DNA of 64,000 nt from Lamellibrachia satsuma. Its lineage: Eukaryota; Annelida; Polychaeta; Sabellida; Siboglinidae. The notes beneath the pieces were generated by a model that worked only from the letters and a program-made list of their open reading frames with translations, ran no database searches and was not told where the DNA came from. Shown piece by piece: positions 23,190 to 38,100 of the stretch. The stretch spans positions 8,770,000 to 8,833,999 of the forward strand of contig BSQZ01000001.1 in assembly GCA_033239005.1 (NCBI GenBank), written 5' to 3'. Position 1 is the first letter of the stretch. Every line of letters begins with the position of its first letter. A program made the translations under genes and the position numbers.

Positions 23190-26100
23190 GTAAATATCAG
23201 AAGCTGGCTTAGTCAGATGACCATCTTATTATGACACTTACTAACATTTGACGCACAGTCACAATCTCTCATGTACATTCTTTTCTGTGCTATTGTTAAA
23301 TATGAGTACATTCCATAACATGCACAACATGTGTGCCAGATTTCATTAAAGTCTGACAGGGGTCGAGAATATTTTGGATTTTTTTCTAGGTTGATCTGAT
23401 ATGGAATGATCCAGTTATAATTTCTCTGAAGATTACAAATTTGTCAAACTTTTGGCCATGAACGTATAACTAATCTATTTAACATTACTGTTATTTAAGC
23501 ATATTTAATTTTAATGATCATATTTTAAAAAGAAATGAAATAAAAACAGTTATTACAAAATCAGTTGCAATTCCCTTACAACAAAAATCACCTTCAATTT
23601 AAGAATTGAAACATGTTTTTTGACATTTTAGTATAATGTTGCATTAATTTATGCTTTGGCGTTTCAGCGGAACCAACCTGCAAGGCAGGTAAAGAGGCCC
23701 TTTGGCATCCTACAGATACACTGCGATGGGGCACCCTGCGATCGGACGAACAAGGTGGTTCCAAGTGGGAAGCTAAAAGGCAGCACTTCAATAGCACATA
23801 TGAATAATGGCAATAAGTTAGCAGCAGTATCGAAGCGTGCTAAACATCACAGCTTCCCTATGGCATCTGTTGAGAAGACACTGACAGCCCAACAACAAAT
23901 GGTGGAAGCACATGGGAAATGCCGCAGCCCACTGGTAGTTTCGTCCAGGTTTGCGCAAACTGAGAACACATGTTTTGAGTGTCCTCTAGATCCACTACCA
24001 TCAGTGCCACTGAACAATTGTGCAGGAGATGCGCCAGATGTAGCCCAGTCTACATTGACTGGGTGGAAACAGGAAGCGAATGTTTTAATCTCCCCTGCTA
24101 AGCCAACTGTTTTTGTCAGTGATGATCTGCAGATGCAGGACACGCCGTCCAAGCGAATGACCTTCATAAAAGATGATCCAGCACTGCCGGAGACGCCTTC
24201 GAAGCGAATGACATTTGTAAAAGATGACCCTGCTTTGCCGGAGACACCATCAAAGCGGATGACGTTTGTAAAAGATGACCCAGCTCTACCGGAGACGCCG
24301 TCTAAGCGAATGACATTCGTAAAGAATGATCCCAGTTTCCCGGAGACACCCTCCAAGCGGATGACATTTGTCAAAGACGATCCCTCTCTTCCAGTGACAC
24401 CGATACGAAGAACGACCTTCCTGAAGCCGAAGTCAGCCATGCCGAACACACCTGTAGTCGGCAGCCCCGAGTCCCTGATACCACTACGGGCACAGTCTGT
24501 TTTTGGAGGGATGAAGCTTGTAAATGTCGGACATGTTCGGCAGTTGGGCCTAAACAGTCCACATTCTCCCACTGTGCACGGTCTTACGGGGATCGTGGAG
24601 GGCCAGGATAGCGACTTGGACGATCACCCTGATTCGCTAGAGGAGGACGCAGAGAACATTGACCCCCAGCAGAGTGTCAGCGATGTTCTGGCAGCTCGGT
24701 TTGCGCGTCTCCGGCAGCTCGCCGATGAAGGTGATAGCGACTCCGGCAACAGTGAGGAAAATGACTGCAGCTTTGCGAGCCCACCCAGCACGCACTACGA
24801 GAGCGCCCTCAGTGGTGATGAGAACGACCTGTCAGAAGATGAAATCTTTGAAGATTCTGTGGCATCGTTGCCTGTCATCGAGGCCAGTGTAAAAGTTGGA
24901 CAGATCAGTGTAGATAACTTGTCTACAGCCACAGTGCCTCCCATTGTGGAGGAAACGGGAACATCAGAGAAGGAAGAATCGCAAAGTTCGCAAGAGCTCC
25001 TGTCGACGTCAGGTGTGTGCAGTACACGTATTGACACCAGGCAGGCATCTTCTGATGAGAGTCCGTGTAGTGACAGCATAGAAGGCCATGATGAGGCATC
25101 AGATGCGAGCTGCGTTGTTAGCACAAGTGATCATAGTCTGGACAGCCTCAATGACAAACATGGCGCACCTTCATCATTGGCGAGCAGTGACGTTGTTACC
25201 ACTAGCTCGTGCGACATAGACCAACGTCACTCTGATGAGAGTGAGTGGCACAGTCCCGCACAGCTTCTAGCGCAGTCCACCTGCCAACAGATGGCGCTTC
25301 ACCTGCCCGACAACGTAGCGATTGAAATGCAGCACCGGCTTTCCTCGACGCCCCTGACATGCCCTCGCCCACCGTCCAGCAAGGGTTTTGTCAGTGAGAT
25401 GACAGCACTGACCGAGATGCCAAGTCCAATCATTGGCCAGCGAGTCGATCAGGCTACGGTGACGAAAGTCCCACGACCGTCGCTGTACACACTTGGACCG
25501 ACCTGGGCACGTGCACAGCCTGATAGTGATCCAACAGGTGAAGGTGCCACCTTTGACAATCTGGCAGCTGCTAGCGACATCCAGGTTGTCAACACTGTAA
25601 CTGTGACGAAATCCAAATCAGAGCACATCTTCCAGATGCCTGCTGCGGCTCATGCTGTGAATCCATCGAAGGAACTTTTTCCGTCGCAAAAGTCGCACCG
25701 TGTGTCCAATCGACAGTGTCTCTCCGAGACGAAGGTGGTGAGCCACCTGGTGGTGGGATGTGACATCAGCGGCGTGCAGGAGATGACGCTTCGTCAAAAC
25801 ACTGTTCTCGGCAAGCGCAGTTTCGCACAGAGTGGGTCAAAGGCGAGAAGCGAGACCTCTGAATTCCGTCATCCGACAACCAGGACATGGACGCATGGGC
25901 AGAAGAGGATGTTGGACAGCGTCGCTCCTGTTGCACGTAATGTCACTGTGGTGAAGAAAGTTAAGGCGTCACGCACTGTTGGTTCTGTTGCTCGGTCGGT
26001 CTCACTCACCGCTACTCGGTCCAGCTGCTCGACCCGGTCAGTCAAGAAGCCAGGTACTTACACATTCGAATGGTACAACTTTTATATTTAGTGTACATTC

Positions 26101-29100
26101 ATGTGTGCATGGGGGAGGACAAATAGTCTGGTGAATGCTGTTCAATTTGTCAGTGTGTTTCTTGTGAATAGAATTGTCTAACCTACTACTAGATCCATTG
26201 GTTCAGCATTTTGACCATCATTTTTAACATCATGTTCGGGATTTCCGAATTCTTCACTGTGTTTGGTTTTTCACAAGAATTATTAGTTATTTATGTATTT
26301 TAGTTAGATTATGCAATCTTCTGAGCTGGCAGTGACACCAGGGAATCCATCTGTATCTTACAAACTCTCGTCTATTTCTCAGTTTGTTGCACATTTGCAG
26401 CCAGTTGTAACCTGCACTGTTTCAGATGACAAGTTCAACAAGACGGCAGGTGGGCATGGTCATGTAAAGATGCCTGCTCATCGGACAGGGAGGAAGGATG
26501 GGATCAAAGGACTCTCCCAGTCTCGTCTCATACTTGTCAAAAAATCCTCATCACACAAAGGTATGTGTTCTTCAGAATTGTCATCTCGCAGACACAGTGT
26601 CGAAGCAACACTTCTTCTATGCAATCTGTTGTGGGCTGATTTTATATTTCTTTCCAGATTGATCCAAACTTCTTCCTTTCCTCAATGTTTGACTTCCTCC
26701 AGATATTCACGTAGCCTTACATTCACAACTCAATGTTAAACTTTCTCCAGCTATTCACGTAGCCTTGCATTCACAACTCAATCTTTGACTTCCTCTTGCT
26801 ATTCACGTAGCCTTACATTCACAACTCAATGTTAAACTTTGTCCAGCTATTCATGTAGCCTTACATTCACAACTCAATGTTAAACTTTCTCCAGCTATTC
26901 ACGTAGCCTTGCATTCACAACTTGCATCTTTTTACAAAACATTGTCATTATTTTATCAGACACCTATACATAATTAAACATTGATGTGTGTGATAAATTT
27001 GCAATTATTTATCAAATAATATGTATTTATTGCTATAATATTAGTGAATTATTTAAATAAGTCGTTAATTTTTTCTGTTTAAACCCCTGCTGCCATGAAC
27101 AGCAAAAATATTAATTATCATATTTTAGTTCTCTATCATATTTTAGTTCTATATAGACAATACTTGTTCTTATGCTCAGTTGAGAGATATTCTCAATTTC
27201 AGCGACACCAAAGCATCCAATGCCGTTTGCGGCACACAATGTCTACTACGATGAGCGGTGGATGGAGAAGCAAGAACGGGGCTTTGTGCGCTGGCTTAAC
27301 TTTGTCCTCACGCCGCCGGATGAGTCCGCCGTCGTGCGCAAGCCTCAGCCTGGTAAGTCGCCTCACAGTGTGGTCACCCTGGCTGGTATGGTTGTGTTAT
27401 TAGCATGTGGTTATGGTACACGTGTGACATTGCTGCTCAGAGCTCTACACTAACTTGTAAAAGGCACTTGTCTTGTAGGACAAGCAGCGAGTCAAGTTTA
27501 CTTGTCCCACCAGAACTATACTTGTCCCACCTGAAAACTACAAATGCAGTGAATTGCTATGACATGATACAACACCCACCTGGACCTATATAATATCCAG
27601 GATGATGTTTCTAACAGATATGTTTTAGTGCATTTTCTAAGTGTAGAAGGAAAGATGTCAATAATTCCAAGAAATAAGATAGCGTTTACCAACTTTAAAA
27701 AAAGTTATTCTGCAAACTTTTAATATTCTGACCGAAAGGAAATAACTCGATTACAATGCAAACTTAGATGCAATATTTTCATGTTTACAAATAACAACAG
27801 TGCACATTTAGCATGAACTGTAATATTCTGCATGGAACAAATATTGCTAGCACTTAAATTTCTTATCACATAATATATTAATTATGATAATCCAGTAATC
27901 AAATGGTAACAATATGCAACAAAATAAACGACTAAAAAATTATTGCATTAATAAAGCAGAATAAATTAACCGTTAATTAATATGCTTTTCATTATGACCT
28001 ACGTATACTGTGAATGCAACTAGACAGACAAATTACCAAAACGAACTCGTGCTTGCGAGTGTATGGCTTAGAGTTGCTGCTGTAGCTATCAGCATACTTG
28101 CGTTAACATGTGATATGATTGTACTACGTTGCGTTAATATATACAACAAAACAGGCTTAGTAATATAAACACATGTAACTTTTGCCACCGCGCTGAAGCT
28201 GAGTGGCGATAAGCCGTTACGCTGCCTCTGGCATTTGTTACGATCATGATCTGTTTCTGACATTAGATTATAATTTTATGCGTTCCCTTGTAACATTGAA
28301 AATTCAAAATATAAAATGGTCATATATATGTCAGAAATTTGCTATGTAAGGGGGCATTTAAATGAGGAACAGTGACAGTGTGTTCATGTTTTCAACGGAA
28401 CAGCATTGCTATCCTAGGGAGTAAGCTAGTTTCTAAAATACTACATGTGCCACCTGGTGATTATATTGGCAGTAGTCGTCTGACGGAAAGAAATCGGTGA
28501 TACTTGCGACATTTATTTTGGGTGTCATCAAGTCAAAACCTCACAGTCTTTTTATTAACATGAACAGTACGTTTTATATTGCAACAGCATGAACTTGTCC
28601 GGTGGGACAAGTGTCTAGGATTATGTACTTGTCCTACACTGGTAGTTTCAGAGACTGGGAACTGTGCAACTTGTATATAATAGGAGGGTTCTGCGATGTA
28701 ACTAAAATGATGACTACTGTTGAGAACATGTGGATGACTAAAGTAGATCAGAAAGTTTGGCATGTGCTATTGTCAGGAAAATATTATAAAAATATTATAT
28801 GCTTATTGAACGATACTGGGTTTTTAAGCACGAGTTGCTTCAGAATGTTGGATTGAGCGAGCTTGCGAGCCCAATACAATTTTCTTAAGCAACCGGACAT
28901 CACACTGTGCAGGACAGCACATTATCAGTAGCAATTACCAATGTAATAAAATATTTTATTACATGCAAAACTGACCAATTTATTCCTAATTTGATTGAAC
29001 AAAATACTTCCCCAGATCAACAATTTTGTGGTGAAAGTCGAATGCAGTGTGGAGCCAAGGTGGGCTTCGGGCAGTTATGGAGAAAGGCTGGAGCACACTT

Positions 29101-32100
29101 AAAATCTGAATCAACCGAGTGGGGTTCAGTAGCGCAGTGGTGGGGACACTGGTCAGACCCTCAATCGAGAGGACCGCGGTTCGAATCCTCTTGCTGCTGT
29201 TTCAGAGTTTGGCTGTTTCGTTTTTGTCACATTGACTTGGCTAATCATCAGATATGGCGTTGGAATGAACATGAAATGTTAAGTGCTTTCAGCAGTCCTA
29301 AGGACTGGATACTGTTCTAAATAGTGGCACTAGTTTGAATGTGTGTTGTATCTTTTTTAGCCGTTGCGCATACTGTGAACCTTGGTGACCCTGGTACGTG
29401 CACCCACGTAGCACCGTCAAAAGAGGTACTGTCATACCGTGCCTACATGGCCCACCGACGCCTCAACAGGCTGCGTCGGGCTGCGTGTCAGTTGTATGAA
29501 TCTGACACTATCACACGCGTTGTAATGCGACTGGAGCGCGAGGTGGAACACAGCCGCATTGCCGTGCGTGCTGACAAGAAAGTGCATGCTGATGTGGGTA
29601 AGTAGCGTTTTCTTCTGCGTGGGAACAATCACTACCAGCCAACTAGAGAGACGGTTTTCTGCATGACATGCGAACACCTAAGTCCAGTTTTACAAAGCAT
29701 TTATCAATGTAAATCCTTTCACTGTAAAGTTCTTAATAATTTATACATTAATACAATTGTTCACAACATTCTTGTTAGTTTCTAGTATTTTCCACAGTCT
29801 GAACTAAGTATGCTTAATTGTAGCCAGTTCCTCGGTTTAATTTGGCCACAAATGTGCGAAATGTTATGTGACAACATGTGTCTGCTGCAGGGATCAAACA
29901 GAAGATCGTGGAAATGATCCTCTGTTACAGCCCATTGTGGCTAAGGATTGGTCTCGAAGTAAGTCTCTTGGTTTACACGTTAAGTTAAAACATTACTGTT
30001 TAACTTGAATGTGATGACCTCGCATATATTTGTTATGAAAATGTTTTGTCAAATTCTATGTCTGTGCAAGAACACATGTTCTATTGATTGTTCTAGTTTT
30101 GTAATGTTGAATTGATTCATTTTGTGCATTGATGCTGGACTTACTGGCTTAATGTAATAATAAACAAGTTATCTTTACATTCCTTATATAAATTGCACAG
30201 TCGTGAGCCATGCTACCACAGACAGACAACTAGCAATCTAACCACCACCTCCAAACTGCATGTCTTCACTAAGTTCCAGACATAAGAGCTACATTAGAAT
30301 TGACATTTGCATGTGTTGACAGACTATCTACGGCGAGATCTTGAGCGTGCAGTCGAATTCGGACACGGCCGGTCTGTCACACTTCGTTCTCACACGTCTA
30401 CTGGCCTGCCCGGACATTGAAGCACGCTTCGCCCATCCCACCGTCCCGCATCTCTTCCACCAAGGTAGGTGCCAAGGCAGAGGGCAAGTAACACGCCTTG
30501 TGTGTCAGCACGCAGCTCAGACCACTGAGAGAAAGTTGGCTGTGGTGTCACTTTCTGGTGATGTTGGGCAAACAAATGAGCGTTGCAGTGGGCTGCTTTG
30601 ATGACATGATTTGCAGTCACGTGTAAGCTGGCTGGCTGTTTTTGTCCTAGTCTTAATGACGTTTGGTGACGCTAAGGTCTACCGTGGTGAGTTTGCAATT
30701 ACCACCGTTCTTGTCTGCGGTGAATGCATGCGCGAGAAAGTGTGAAATCGGTTGAGACCCAAAAAATGTAATGTGCCTAGAATGGCCACACATGCAACAA
30801 ACAGATTCATTTTACCGTGAATTTTTATTTCTACAAAACCTGCGGGACATTTCGTCCAAAACGTGGGACCAGGAAAAAAGCAATATTTCCCACATGAAAG
30901 CGATAATGTTGATACCTATGAATGCTGATGGTGAAAACCTGTGGTTGCGGTGGTTGCAGGCTATGACAAGGCAATGGCGCGCTTCATGCTCAAGAAGTTT
31001 CTTCTTCTTGTGCTGTTCCTTGACCGTGCAAAGGTCGGCCGACTTGTCCGTCATGACCCCTGCCTCTTTCGCAAGGATGCGCCCATCAAGGTAACATTTG
31101 GGAGTGATTACATGAAGCGTTTATCCACAAAATGCGTCATACGCCAAGACCACATTAATTGAGTTAAGTGTGAATTTGTGCTGCTATCACATCGTAGCGG
31201 TGGAGGTAAAAGTGTTTCATGGCAAAACATGTTATACACCATGACATTAGTTGCTTAGCAATGTGCAACAAAACATGTTATACACCATGACATTAGTTGA
31301 TGAAATAATGGCTTAGCAATGTGCAACAAAACATGTTATACACCATGACATTAGTTGATGAAATAATGGCTTAGCAATGTGCAACAAAACATGTTATACA
31401 CCATGACATTAGTTGATGAAATAATGGCTTAGCAATGTGCAACAAAACATGTTATACACCATGACATTAGTTGATGAAATAATGGCTTAGCAATGTGCAA
31501 CAAAACATGTTATACACCATGACATTAGTTGATGAAATAATGGCTTAGCAATGTGCAACAAAACATGTTATACACCATGACATTAGTTGATGAAATAATG
31601 GCTTAGCAATGTGCAACAAAACATGTTATACACCATGACATTAGTTGATGAAATAATGGCTTAGCAATGTGCAACAAAAAACTTGATTTATCTCAAAATG
31701 GATATAATGCTTTCTGCAGATACATCCTTCATATATTCCCATCCCATGCTTGGGCAGGTCTTTCCCTTTAGGTGTTCCACAGATAGGACAGTCCACAACT
31801 CTCTCCATGGAAGGAGCAGGGCTATAGTAGTGATAGGGGTAATTTTAGAGCAAACAGTATTTTTGTGGATAATTAGCCTCTGTATGATATCGTTCTGTAA
31901 ATCATGTGTCTATTGTATATTGCAACATCATTTATGCATTTAAAGTTGCAACAAAGTGGAATATCGTTTTGTACTGAGTCTGGAGTTGCAGGAAGTGATA
32001 TTTAAAATTCAATATTTTCTCACATTTTGTGGTATTTTCCAGTCGAGTCGCGACATGTTGCTGCGATTCTCCCGGGACTATCTGAGTGGGGAGGGTGACG

Positions 32101-35100
32101 TCACCAGGCACCTCAACTTCTTCGGTTATGTCGTCACGGTGACACAAACACAGGCAGACGAGTACAACTACGCAGTCACGAATCTGGCAACGGATCTGCG
32201 TGATGGCGTACGACTCACGTATGTCCACATTGAAACAAGCATTTTATAAGGAATACTGTGTGGAATGTTAATCAGGTTGAAGTGTAACAAAGCTCGATTA
32301 AACAACTGCTGTAGTGGTTGTCACACACACATGTTGTTTCTCAGTGGTGTCCTCACATTTGACTTGAGAGGTGTTGCCAGCAGAACTGAGTCCAATTACT
32401 CAAAATTGATTACAATTTTCATTCTTCAATTATTATTACACTTCTAATTTTTTTTTTATTACACATTTCAATTGCAGATGAATTATGAGCTTATGCAGGA
32501 CCAACTATTTGTTCCAAAAGTTCATTAAATATTTGTTAATTGTATGGCATTCGTGTTGCTGTATTTGGATATTTTGTGTACGATTGATAAAATGTATGCG
32601 CAGCACTGTTGATTATTTTTTTCAGGTAAAATTAAAAATATATATTATACTACTATTAATATAATGTAATATTATACTACTATTAAGCATAATTAATGTT
32701 ACTGTTGCAGTTACACAAAGTAAATCAGTTACGACATAATTTCAAAACCAGAATCGATTATAAATACAAAATTTTGTCTGTAATCAAATACAATTACCTA
32801 ATTGGACCGAACTTAATTGTCCTTACATCAAGTGTTCAATACGTGAAGATGTGCTCCACACAAGTGGACAAGTAAATGAAGTTGACGGTTTGATGATTGG
32901 CCCTTTGGGATTGTCGACAGACGCGTCCTGGAACTGCTCTCTGGTGACTTGATGTTGTCACAGCAACTGCGCGTGCCTGCGATCAGTCGCATGCAGAAGG
33001 TACACAACGTCGGGGTAACGTTCGCAGCATTGACGAGAAGCGGTGCTGATATGGACTTACTCAAAGGTATGAGCTTCTGTGAGCGCCTGGGTGTTTAGAC
33101 AGTATTTAGACATTTGAAGATCTGAGTTGGTACATTTATCCAAATTTGAACAAAGTGTCTGTATACAATGTTACCATGTCAAGAGTATAACCTGTCGCAT
33201 TGTCTTGTATTGTATTGTTTTTCGTTCAGCACGGAAGACAGAGCCGCGGAGCATTGTGGACGGACACAGAGAGAGAACGTTGCACCTTCTCTGGACCATC
33301 ATTTGTCACCTGCAGGTAAGGCAACGTGCAGATGACCACTGGCATTTCATTGAGTCTTCAAAAATACTGTCATCTTGATTCATGCTTAAAACATGGTGGA
33401 GTCTCTGTTACGTATAAGTAATGACTCTACCTACAACTAATTGTGTTGCCTTAGTCGCATGTAGTGATAAACTGTACAGTGTTCCTAAGACACTAATAAT
33501 ACATTCAAATATTTGAAGTGATAAATTTGCGTTTTTCATTACCATGATGTGATTTTAAAACAACGACCTGTTTTCTCATGTTGTATGACATGGTTTATAG
33601 TAATAATGTGTTATAGTTATTCATCTAAGAAGGCTATTTATGTTTTTCTCCATAATATAAGTATGTATTCTTGTTTAGCCGACTACGCATATTACTTGAA
33701 CCATTCACATTCCTCAGATTTGAACATCGACGAACCTGATTCACGATGGGCTAAATTAATTGAGGGGTTTTATGATTGTTTAACATCAAAGTGTCCCACG
33801 TTTTCCGCTAGGTGGAGCTGGCAGTGAGCGAGCAGCAGCTGCGAGATGAGGTGGCGTTTCTGCAGGAGAATTACGCTGTCCAAACCAGCCTTGGGTTACT
33901 GCAGTCGCACGATACATCTGGTAGTGTTTGGTTCCATGCTTGTCGCGTCAAATGTTTCACTTATTTTTTCATGTACTCATAATAGAGATAAGACTCTCGT
34001 TGCTAAATGAAGCTTACTCAAATGAACTACTGTAATATTACTTCGTAGAAGGGCAACTGAGATGGGAGGACGGCGTAAAGAGGGATGTAACTGCGTAAAG
34101 AGGGATGTAAGAAAGGCAGGTGACAAGTAGAGGGAGAAGGCTGCCGATGGGGAGAAGTAGGAAGGGCTAACAGACAGGGCAGTGTAGCAGTACATGAACT
34201 AGCCTCCCCTTTATAAAGGAAAAACACAAAAAGAAGTCTAACATTTGTCCAATAAAAGTGTCTTGTTTACATATATCCATGTACAGGTAAACAGTGCTAT
34301 ACCTATCGCTGCACAGGTGAACTGTCCACTGGAGCAGACATCTACTTAGAGAACCGACACCTCGGCCTCCTTCTCACCTGGTGTAGGGCTGTTTGTGCCT
34401 TTTACGACACGAAGGTAGTTACACTTTCACTCTTCGGGAATGCTCACGGTTCACACAGGTCGGGTCTGGGAGAAAAATATTGTCGAAAAGTAAGGGATTT
34501 GAATTATTTCCATGGAAGGTCTGGGAATTTTGCCTTCCTGAATAAAGTCATATTATCGCTCACCCTGGATGCTCTATCTGGACCACAAATCGCAATATTT
34601 TAAAAGAATATTCGTTTTTTTGTACGTGGAATGATTAAAAAAAAATTTAATTGCCGGACACGATATCAGGATTCATTCATGACATTTGGCCAATACGGGA
34701 CTACTTTTTTCTGACCAACCAAACTGTTTTTGAAAACATCTGTATACCATCTAATACAAAGTAGAAGGCCTTTCTTAGGGAAGAAGGAATGTTTGCAACT
34801 GCATTGACGTCAAATGCCAACATGTTAATTGTAGCTTGACAACTTCACCGTGTCGTTCTCTGACGGTCGTGCCCTCTGCTATCTGCTGCACCACTATCAC
34901 CCCGAGCTGATCGCCCTCGACGCCATCAACACCTCGACGACACTGACATACACTGGTGACGCTGACTTGTCTGTTGCGTCGTCTTCTGATGACAGCTGCA
35001 ACAGCAGTGGGACGCAGCTCTCTGGCCTCGGTACGGACACAGATTGACACAGTTTATGACGTACGGTTGTCTGAGGAGGGAACTGTGGAGGGTAGATAAA

Positions 35101-38100
35101 AAACTAGATATTGCCCTTGTCAGGCAAACTATTAACATTAAAATAACCAGTTGATGAAAATGTACCTGTCATATTTTTTTATATTCAATGGTAATCATAT
35201 GGTCAAACATTTGCTGTCGCTCTTTCATGTGATACATTCTTGCCTCAATCCCTGTAAAATGTAATTTTCCATAATATCCAGTTTTTTTCTGGATTACTTT
35301 GCTGAATTTTTTTTCAAAAGTTGCATGTATTTTTCTCTTTTCCAGGTGTTGGTAGTATCGTCGTTCAAATTCTAATGCATTCTGGGTCATTTTGAGAGCT
35401 TCAACAAGTCATGCACTGATATCTAAGGTAACAGGAAATAACACGAAGTAATTTTCCACATTCCAGCATCTGCTCAGCCGGATGTCTTTGAGGAGTTGCT
35501 GGCAAACGAACGAGCCAACTTCAGACTGCTCTATGAGAAGGTAATAGAAAATATGTAATCCTCACAACAATTTGTTTTGTTTCTTGAAATGTTTCACACA
35601 CAAAGAAGTAACAAATATTCTTGACATTTAACTACTGTGCAGATACTATATTCATTTAACTGTACTGGGCAGATACTATGTTCATAATATTAACGATATT
35701 TGTTAACAAACGATATATGTTATTTACGACAAATTAATTATTGCAAACATTTTTTTTTTGTAAGTGTAACAAGCAAAGCTAGATTTTAGTACACTGTCGA
35801 TTGCTACACTACCGTGGTGATTACTCAATTTCCAGTTGCGAAGTAGTTGCACAACAGGTCTCCGACTTCAAAGGCAAATATTTAAACATAATTCCTACCA
35901 ATTTCAAACTGTTATGAAGTAATCTAGTTTAACTAATGATCAAATACATACCTGTTACGATCCGCAAAGCTGTTGTAAAGTCATTGGTTAAGTCGATATC
36001 CGTTACTGCTGCTAAATCGAAGCTCTGTACATTTTGAGTAGTACTCAAGATGGAGTGTGTCACCTGGGTGTGTACGAATATTATAACTTCACTGAGTGAC
36101 CATAACATATCAAACTAAGTTTTGTTTAACTTGAGTACATACTCAGTTGGATTAACACACATACTGAATGAAAGTACAAAGACTCGAGATGATTAAAACA
36201 AAAAAATTATTCATGTAGTTTACATAGAAATACGAATACACGTAGGGCAAATAAACGGGAAATCAACAATATCAGCATCTGTGCGCACTGCACTGCCGCT
36301 CTACTGGGATACCACAGATTGTGAGTCACAGTGTTATACAAAAATGTTCCACTGCCATTGCCATAGTCAATCCAACAAATGTAGCCATCCCCACACTAAA
36401 ACAGTTATCCAATTTTTATGTTTGCTTTTCAAATTACAAAATTTTTGTCAACGGCAACATGCAGGAAAACATCAAAATTATAATTCAAGGTGCCTACCAG
36501 TTGTGTTTTGTGAATTGTGATTGGAATGTCTTTGTTTCGATTAAAAATGATGCATTTGTTTTGAGATGTGCCACTGATGTATTCAGGTCTCAGAGTTGGG
36601 GGGCATTCCAGTGATGTTGCGTGCAGCCGACATGTCGAACACGATTCCCGACGAGAAGGTTGTTATCACATACGTGTCACTGCTCTGTGCACGTCTGCTC
36701 GACATCCGACATGAGACCCGTGCGGCTCGCATCATTCAGAGGGCATGGAGACGTCACGTTCTCTGCCGACAGCTTGCTAGGCGAACACTGGTACAGTTTT
36801 ACTGAATCGATTGTTAGTCATGGCTCACACTGGGCACAGAAAAGTCAGATATTTTGAATTGTTTCAGTGGAAGGGCAGGGAATTTTGCCTTCCTGAATAA
36901 AATCAGGGAATTTTTATGTTTTGTCAAATGTGTAGGGCATGCTTAGGTGTAGAAATATATTTTTAAACCATAATTTGAATTCGAGATGAAAACGTGTATT
37001 GGATGGCTGTAGGGAAGGTGGGAGGCCATTGTAAAAAACAACCCTATTTGTTTGCTGCCAACACTTTCGTGTGAAAAGAAGGAAATGTTATCATTCTAGC
37101 TACATTTTGAAAGGGAAATAGCACTGTGCTTAAGATGAGGATTACCACAATAAGCACCATAAAATGTGATGTGTGCTGGGACATATCATAAAGGTTAATT
37201 GTTGCGATTAAGTGATTAAACAATTTTGTGGCATTTAAGAAAACTGGAGACAGGTGTGAGATATTTGGTCAGAAAGTAGGAAGAGTTACATGGTGGAAAA
37301 ATAATTTTTTAAATATGGATATCAATGTTACTTAACCTTTGTGGGTCAATATCATTTGTTTTAACTTTTGTTTAAAAGAAAGGTTGACCCAGGATACATC
37401 TAGAGTAGGAATTCATACCAATGATAACTTGTGTTATTGTATGGCAGGTAAGCATGGCAACACTGTCGACTGGAAACAACGGCCAGCCAACGACAGCAGA
37501 TGCCACCACAGAGGTGACGCCATGCGACGTGGTGCAGCCATCACTTGATGATGTCATGGGGGTGATAGAGTACGAGCCCGCTACCAAGAAAGCTGATGAG
37601 TCCAACGCGCATGAAGATGTTAGCAGCAGAGATGTCGGCCTGACGGATGAGGGCAGAAACTCTCCCAAGGTGAAGGACCAGTTTGCCTCTGATCCACCAA
37701 CAGAAGCTGGTGTTGAATTGTTGCACTGTGGTGGGGATTACTCTAAGCAAGACAGCACGGTGAATGTAGTCGTGGTCAACTCACTTGGTGAGACAGTCAC
37801 CAATACTGAACATTTGCTAATGAATAGGGCCGACAGTTTGTTACTGGAGGGAGACAACGTTGTAATCGTTGACGACATGCTGAAAGCCACAGGTTCAGTG
37901 CCAGATGGCGCTGCTGGTCTGACTGAAGATGGCGCCCCATGTGTCGTGATAAATAGGTCTGGCAGTTTGGTACAAGAGGGAGATGCCGGTGCGGTTTACA
38001 TAAACTTGCAGGATTCCATCATGCAACCTGTTCTAGATGGAACTGATACGGAGGCAGACAATGCTAACAAGTCTTTGCCAAATGCACCTACTACTCTGGT

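Noticed and set aside
29122..29190. Functional tRNA gene
   Set aside because: A and B boxes are present, but the cloverleaf is imperfect and the unit continues into a SINE body shared with another copy.
31205..31690. CRISPR-like array
   Set aside because: Regular 58-bp units lack distinct spacers and lie in an animal intron. It is a minisatellite.
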